This document shows, one piece after another, positions 58,906 through 64,000 of a stretch of DNA of 64,000 nt. Every line of letters starts with the position of its first letter. Position 1 is the first letter of the stretch. The DNA is taken from the NCBI GenBank assembly GCA_902806565.1, contig CADCXA010000025.1, positions 2,046,001 through 2,110,000 of the forward strand, written 5' to 3'. Source of the DNA: Hypoxylon rubiginosum (lineage: Eukaryota; Ascomycota; Sordariomycetes; Xylariales; Hypoxylaceae). The translations under genes were made by a program, and so were the position numbers. Below the pieces are notes generated by a model. That model searched no databases and was not told where the DNA came from. It saw only the letters and a list, made by a program, of their open reading frames with translations.

Positions 58906-61900
58906 TACGGATGTGAGGGTCTTAGAAAAAGGCCAAGGAGTTAAGGGGCGGTCGATTCCGCCCTTTCGCCCATTTCGCCATCCCCGCTTGCTATGTACCG
59001 GTCGACGGTCGTTGCTTTGCCCGTCGGTCTACCAAGTTCGGGAGGGCCAGATCAGATTAGATCGCACCACTGTCCTAGTAGATCCCGCGTTCGGCTTCTC
59101 TCTCACAGTCTCATTTCTTAACCCCCCTTGGGACCAGAACGATCTGCTAGTCTCTGTGGATCATGGGTCTTTATTTGCTGTCGTGAGGATGAATAGTTAG
59201 GTTCGCCCTTCTGACTACCGTATACAGACAGGGCAGACAGACAAAGTCGAACGTATGTAGTTCGGCGCAAGCTCCAAGTGCCGTCACGAAGTCGGCGTGG
59301 GCCAAGACCCGTCCCATACTGCTTTGCTGTAACAATGAGACCACTCGCCTCTCGAAAAGGAGGAGCCTAGCCTGCTTTGATGGGTTCACAACAGAAGAGC
59401 TGCAAAGAGAGCTAGAAGGTCGTCGGTGGGTTTTTGTTGGATCGGTGAAGGAGCTGTGGTGGCTGGCCCACCGGCCGTAGTGCTTCGTTGCACCGCGTAT
59501 ATATGCGGAGTCGACAATATGCAGCCAGCTGTGTTTCCCACCGTCTCACCACTCCAAGAGGGTTCCCCCCAAGACCTGCCCAGACCCCGTGTCCCCCCCC
59601 GTGACCCTAACCAGGTAATTTGCGCGAAAACGTTGCAGCATCGAGTCCCGCCTAAGTTCGAGGTAGGGAAGGCAAGTCATTTCGCGATGCTCGATCCAGC
59701 TTCCGGATGAGAGAGGAATATCCGACAATGTAGTTCCCAAAAGGTTCCTTGCAATTGGCACATGCTGCCTGACTCTCGGAAGCGGGCTCTTTGCAAGGCC
59801 ACATCCGACTCGAAAGACAATGGTCCAGGTCCGCGCGGTCGTAGCCACTTCATCCTTCGCTGATGCTGACAGACGGACAAGATCCTGCGCGGAGATATGC
59901 ACACCTTGGACTACCAAGGATCATCGAGTTGAAATGTCACCGGACGCGAGAGTAATGATCTGCTTGGCAGCTTCCTGCAGACAGTATCGAAGTATTGGCG
60001 CGCGCCTAGGATCATGGGGACCACGATTTTTCTGGCGTCGGCATCCTACTGGCTCTAGCACCACTCTCCATCCTGCCCGTCTTATGCGTCCCTGAACATC
60101 TTCCTCGTGTCGTCGGACCGTGCACCTTTCTTCTTCCTTCCAACCCTCACTCCCCAACTCGCATAATGCTCCCTCTGTCTCTCACTTTCGCGTCACAGTC
60201 AGGGTCGCCTTTGGTCGTATCAGTTCCGGATTCCTCTCGGTCAGCTTGGCCCTCGTATGATTGACGGCAGTTTACTTTCGTAGAACAAATCGGCCTGGAA
60301 TTTCCTTTCCGGTCAAATGCGAGGTATTCGAATTATGACACGCCCGCCTCACTTGAGGCACGAGATCACTTTCGAATAGATCGGGATATTGCGTCTCGCT
60401 GAGAACCCGGGCTCGATAAAATAGAGAGGACGGCCAGTCAGCCCATTATAACAACCATCAAGGGACACTTGTCCTTATCATGGTCGAACAAAACAATAGG
60501 AGAGCAAGTGAATTATCCTTGATGCCCTTTTCCCCCCTTGGTTACAATTCGACACAATAAGTTCGAGTGGTATAAGTAAGAAAAGATCTCTCCAACCTCC
60601 TTTACTTTTAAAGATGAGAATGTAGGACTTTTTGGGAGGGCGGCCCACGGAACTTAAGAAGCAGGAGACGACGCTTCTCGAATTCTTTCAGCTTCCGGCG
60701 GAGAGTATTTATTTGGGATGTGTGTGTGGTGACCCCGTGGGCGGGCTTATCTCTGGTGTCCCCGTGTATTTGAAAGAAAATGATAGGGGGGACCAAAGAT
60801 AAGAAAAGCAATTATTAACAGGAATCGAAATCCCTCCCACGAAATACCCCACGAAAAAGGCCTAACGTACATGTAGTTGGTATCTCTGTCTTTTTCTATT
60901 TTCAGATCTCTGCTTGCAGGAGAGCGAGACACGCCTTTCCCGGCGCCCCGTCTTTGCCCAATCTACGTCATCCCGCTACCGAATGCCGTGAGCCTTACAA
61001 GAGAAGAAACCACTTACATAAAGGTTAAGTAAGATACATACATGTCTTCTGGTTCCTTGCTCCGAAGTCCAAGGTACTGACAAAGGGAAATTCGATCATA
61101 TCCCCCTTGCGGACCTATCAGAGTACTATCATTACATGTCTGTTGGCGACAGCGGCTCGGTTGCAGATACTGCAAGTCCCGCAAGGCTCCTTATGTTAGG
61201 TAATGATTAGGTACCTACAGAGATCACGACATTTGAGCGTCTGGTCACTTCACCTCTCTTCTCCCCCTATCTACGGAGACACGGAGGGTCGAGAAACCAC
61301 GGAAAAGGTGATTTTGTGATACGAGTTCATGATTTTAAAGGGCTTAAGATCTTTCCAGTTTTCCAACCCGCCAAACCCGGAGTTCCTCTTATCGACGTTC
61401 ATCCCGCGCTCGCCAAAGTTTCGATGTTACATGTTACCAACCCCTTGAAATCCCCGGCGCACCCAAAGTGTCTCTCGTTGGGCTTCAACGTGCTACCGTC
61501 GTAGGCCATAAAAGAGTGCCGTGTCATGTCGCCAACTTCGGCATGTAGAATACTGGCTATGAAATAATCACCGGCATCTGCCTATGATTGGAGGAGGACA
61601 AGTGTATATTTTGTAGATCCTCCCCTAGAACTAGACAGCATGACCTTCCTACGGCCCACAAAGACCTTGTCGTCAAGTGTACGGCTCGTTGTTTGAATCG
61701 CAGTGTTGCTCGGTTTCTAATGAATACCGAGAGAGGTTCTAAACTGTTTCAGTGCCGAGCTACATACTTGCTACAAGCCTAGCAGGTCTAGGACAGTAAA
61801 GGTGCAGCTTTGGTCATTGGCCACACGGCGAATATCGATTGCCTAGACTTAGGTACACGGGCTCTGTTGGTGCAGAATCCTCACCACGTTCCTATACATA

Positions 61901-62659
61901 ATTCTACTCAATACCTTTATAGGCAAGGCACGGGCTGAGGCATAGGAGTCTCTTTGAAGCTACCTAGGTATCCATGATACACCTATTCTAATAGGAGAGA
62001 GGAATGTCGCCGGGGTCTGTGTCTTGTTGCAGAATCGTCTAGAACGGGACCGGGTGTCACCTTCTGAGAGATATAAGGGTAAGGGTTATATAGAATGCTT
62101 CAAGATAAGAAACATGATTCCTAGTGATTCCTAGATGTCACTACAAGTTATGCCTATATGTAATTCTCTCACCAGCCTCCATGATCCAAGTGCTAGCGAA
62201 CAGAGACGCGGGATACTATAACTTCCAGGTAGTACGCTATTGGGGCTTCGATGGTGTTTGCGTCCCAGGGGATTGCTAACGACAGACTTGAACCTCTTGC
62301 TTGGCATCATGCGCCAGTGGACATGGACATGGACATGAACGAGGCGATTCAAGTTCATGTGCTGCCACCAAGTAAGAACTCATTTCCCAAGGCACCACCG
62401 TGTAAGTGAAGCGTCAGGCTGGACTAGGCAGCTATCATGACTTATCACACAAAGGTATAACAAGATTAGATAGCTGTCGATAAAAGATAAAGCAGCCGAG
62501 ACGCTGTGACCCGGGAAGGAAACATGCTAAGATAAAGGATCGTCTGCATTGCGATGTAGGTACGCGTGTGCCTATCTACCTGCAGGTGATGTAATTATGG
62601 GATCTGGGGAAGATCTCGGCTACCCTGCTATAGGTACAGGGCTATGTAGCTATCATACC

Positions 62660-62694
62660 TACATCGTACATCGCACATCGTACATCATACATCA
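62660..62694. repeat. heptamer repeat (YACATCR)5
   Basis: Five consecutive heptamers of the form TACATCG/TACATCA/CACATCG. Confidence 0.85.
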
Positions 62695-63238
62695 TACGTA
62701 CTTGCTGACGCGATCATATTTTGAGGTTGCATATTTCTTGGGATTTGTAGGTGGCAGGAACATTAGGTTTGAGTTAAACGTTTAATCTTTGATGATTAGA
62801 AAAAAGGACAGACATGATGTAAATACCCATCCATGTACATGAGGTAGGTGAGAATACTATGTAGCAGTTGCCTTCGTTTAAATCTTACGATATAAGACAG
62901 ACATGGAGGTGTGTACTTGAAGGCAAAGAAATGAGGTCTAATTGCATAGAAATATCGAAACCCTATCTACATGTACGTATTGAGTGGATGACTCAGCAGC
63001 GCACTAAAAAACTACCAATTGACAAATAAAATAAAATTTAGAGAGAATTTATTATCCCGTTCCGCCTAAGCGAGGACTTGGCGTCAAGGAAGAGCAAAAA
63101 AAAGAGAGTAGGGCGTTTTTCAGAGCCAAGGGCCAAGGAAACTTTGAACTACAGACCTCGATACGGGCAAGCCCACACAACTTTAGAAGGGACTCTTCTC
63201 ACACAATACCCAATAACCTACCAATACCTTACCACCCT

Positions 63239-63284
63239 ACCAATTTACCAATTTACCACTTTACCACTTTACCACTTTACCACC
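63239..63284. repeat. octamer repeat (TTTACCAM)n
   Basis: About five copies of TTTACCAA/TTTACCAC about 200 bases upstream of the last gene's start codon, in its promoter or leader. Confidence 0.85.
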
Positions 63285-63499
63285 ATATCACCCTTTCCAC
63301 CACTTTCGCACTGCACCGCACCCAAAATCTTAACCTAACCTCACCCAACACCAACGCCCAAGATTTTGACGAAGCATCTGGTTTAAGGATATGTCCTGCT
63401 AGGCCATATCCTTTTCTCCCTCGTTGCATTCTCTCCTATTGATCCGACTGTCGTTTCCACAGCTCCGCCTTGCTGAAAGGCGAATCAATTGGCGACACC

Positions 63500-64000
63500 A
63501 TGTCGGTCGCCTCAAAGGTATGCCCATTCCCCATTTCCCATTTCCCATCCTCGTGCCTGCACAGCTTCGAACATCCGCCTGTTTACTACGTCTTGATGTT
63601 GCTGTCGAGTTGCTACAGCTTGTCGCAACCTTTTTCTCTATTCAAATATCAACTGCACCTTGCTTTTTGGCACATAAAAGCTAACAGCCTAATCATTAGA
63701 ACCTATTCGACCTCCTCGGTACGGAACCCCGTCGATTGCCTTCTCGGCATGAAAATTTTGCATTGCCGAACCCCCCCGCCTGCTAACTCCGGTCAACGTT
63801 TATAGGTAACGATGTCGAAGGAGACGAAGCGCCGTCCGGCCCTGTGAAGACGGTTGACAAGACCACGACACGTACCACTAAACGCAACGTTGAGCCCCAA
63901 GCCCCCGCGAAGCCCGTCGCCAACACCGGAGCTCGTCGTGCTGGTCCTGGAGGCAACGAGGGTGGTGAGTGCTATACGTTCATATGTTCCCTTGCATTGA
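63500..64000 (+). CDS. Stm1/HABP4-family ribosome-associated protein, 3' truncated by window end
   Basis: Visible exons 63500..63517, 63700..63718 and 63806..63964; the next donor is GTGAGT at 63965 and the gene runs out of the window. The 18- and 19-nt exons give MSVASK and NLFDLL plus a split glycine, joining to GNDVEGDEAPSGPVKTVDKT, TTRTTKRNVEPQAPAKP and GARRAGPGGNEG. This is the N-terminus of the fungal Stm1-like (hyaluronan/mRNA-binding, HABP4_PAI-RBP1) family, which binds inactive 80S ribosomes and guards them in starvation. Introns are 182 and 87 nt with GTATGC and GTACGG donors, CTAAC branch sites and ATTAG/TATAG acceptors. The identification rests on the N-terminal pattern only. Confidence 0.8.

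Larger units (their letters stand above)
57234..63499. other. 6.3-kb intergenic region, no gene seen
   Basis: Longest gap in the window. The longest frame (about 220 codons, 58541-59200) includes a translated ATGG repeat and has no domain, so it is probably chance. TACCTAGGTA lies at 61961-61970. Simple repeats near 58883, 62660 and 63239 are listed separately. Confidence 0.5.

Noticed and set aside
58541..59200. 220-codon plus-strand frame
   Set aside because: Contains a translated microsatellite, no conserved motif, no splice partners; within chance expectation for this length of DNA.
62270..62300. GGTTCAAGTC word resembling a tRNA B box (minus strand)
   Set aside because: No matching acceptor stem or A box at the right spacing; no tRNA found in the window.
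63239..63284. Regular octamer repeat considered as a CRISPR-like or telomeric array
   Set aside because: No spacers and not TTAGGG-type; a simple microsatellite in a eukaryotic genome.

Overview
The window is nuclear DNA of a filamentous ascomycete (Pezizomycotina, most likely Sordariomycetes; I cannot fix the genus). The evidence is about three dozen short GT-AG introns (mostly 50-150 nt) with CTAAC/CTGAC-type branch sites, protein families restricted to or typical of these fungi (Rua1_C regulator, DUF3716, fungal PHD protein), single genes on alternating strands without operons, and long intergenic gaps. Seventeen protein-coding loci can be supported. All gene models were rebuilt by hand from reading frames and splice signals; in each complete model the exons sum to a whole number of codons.

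Layout. 0-5 kb: 5'-truncated SNF2/Rad54-type ATPase. 5.8-6.5 kb: small DUF3716 cysteine-rich gene in AT-rich surroundings. 7-9.4 kb: actin-related protein Arp8 (INO80 complex), minus strand. 10.4 kb: conserved proline-rich protein. 16.6-18.7 kb: Rua1_C-domain transcription regulator behind an apparently gene-free 5.4 kb. 22.7-24.1 kb: probable PD-(D/E)XK-fold protein. 24.4-29.7 kb: arsenic detoxification cluster of four genes. 32.5-34.9 kb: PHD-finger protein. 35.8-37.3 kb: 3-isopropylmalate dehydrogenase (LEU2). 37.8-38.5 kb: Mediator Med10. 39.3-40.7 kb: degraded repeat-like coding debris. 42.9-44.6 kb: LIM-domain gene with an in-frame stop in the LIM domain. 45.4-47.6 kb: conserved fungal protein of unknown function. 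48.7-50.3 kb: epoxide hydrolase. 55.8-57.2 kb: bZIP regulator behind another 5.5 kb gap. 63.5 kb to the end: start of an Stm1/HABP4-family gene.

The one set of genes that clearly works together is the arsenic cluster: Acr2-type arsenate reductase reduces As(V) to As(III), the ACR3 transporter exports As(III), the AS3MT-type methyltransferase methylates it, and a cysteine-containing small bZIP protein sits between them as the likely regulator. ACR3 and ACR2 share a 416-bp divergent promoter; the methyltransferase and the bZIP gene share a 529-bp one. The other genes are mostly housekeeping or regulatory and show no shared pathway.

Noteworthy oddities: three introns that only fit the reading frame as GC-AG introns; a palindrome (TACCTAGGTA) present at least eight times and only in non-coding DNA; an in-phase intron in the SNF2 gene that carries a stop codon; a nonsense codon in the LIM gene; and very GC-rich blocks inside otherwise ordinary genes.
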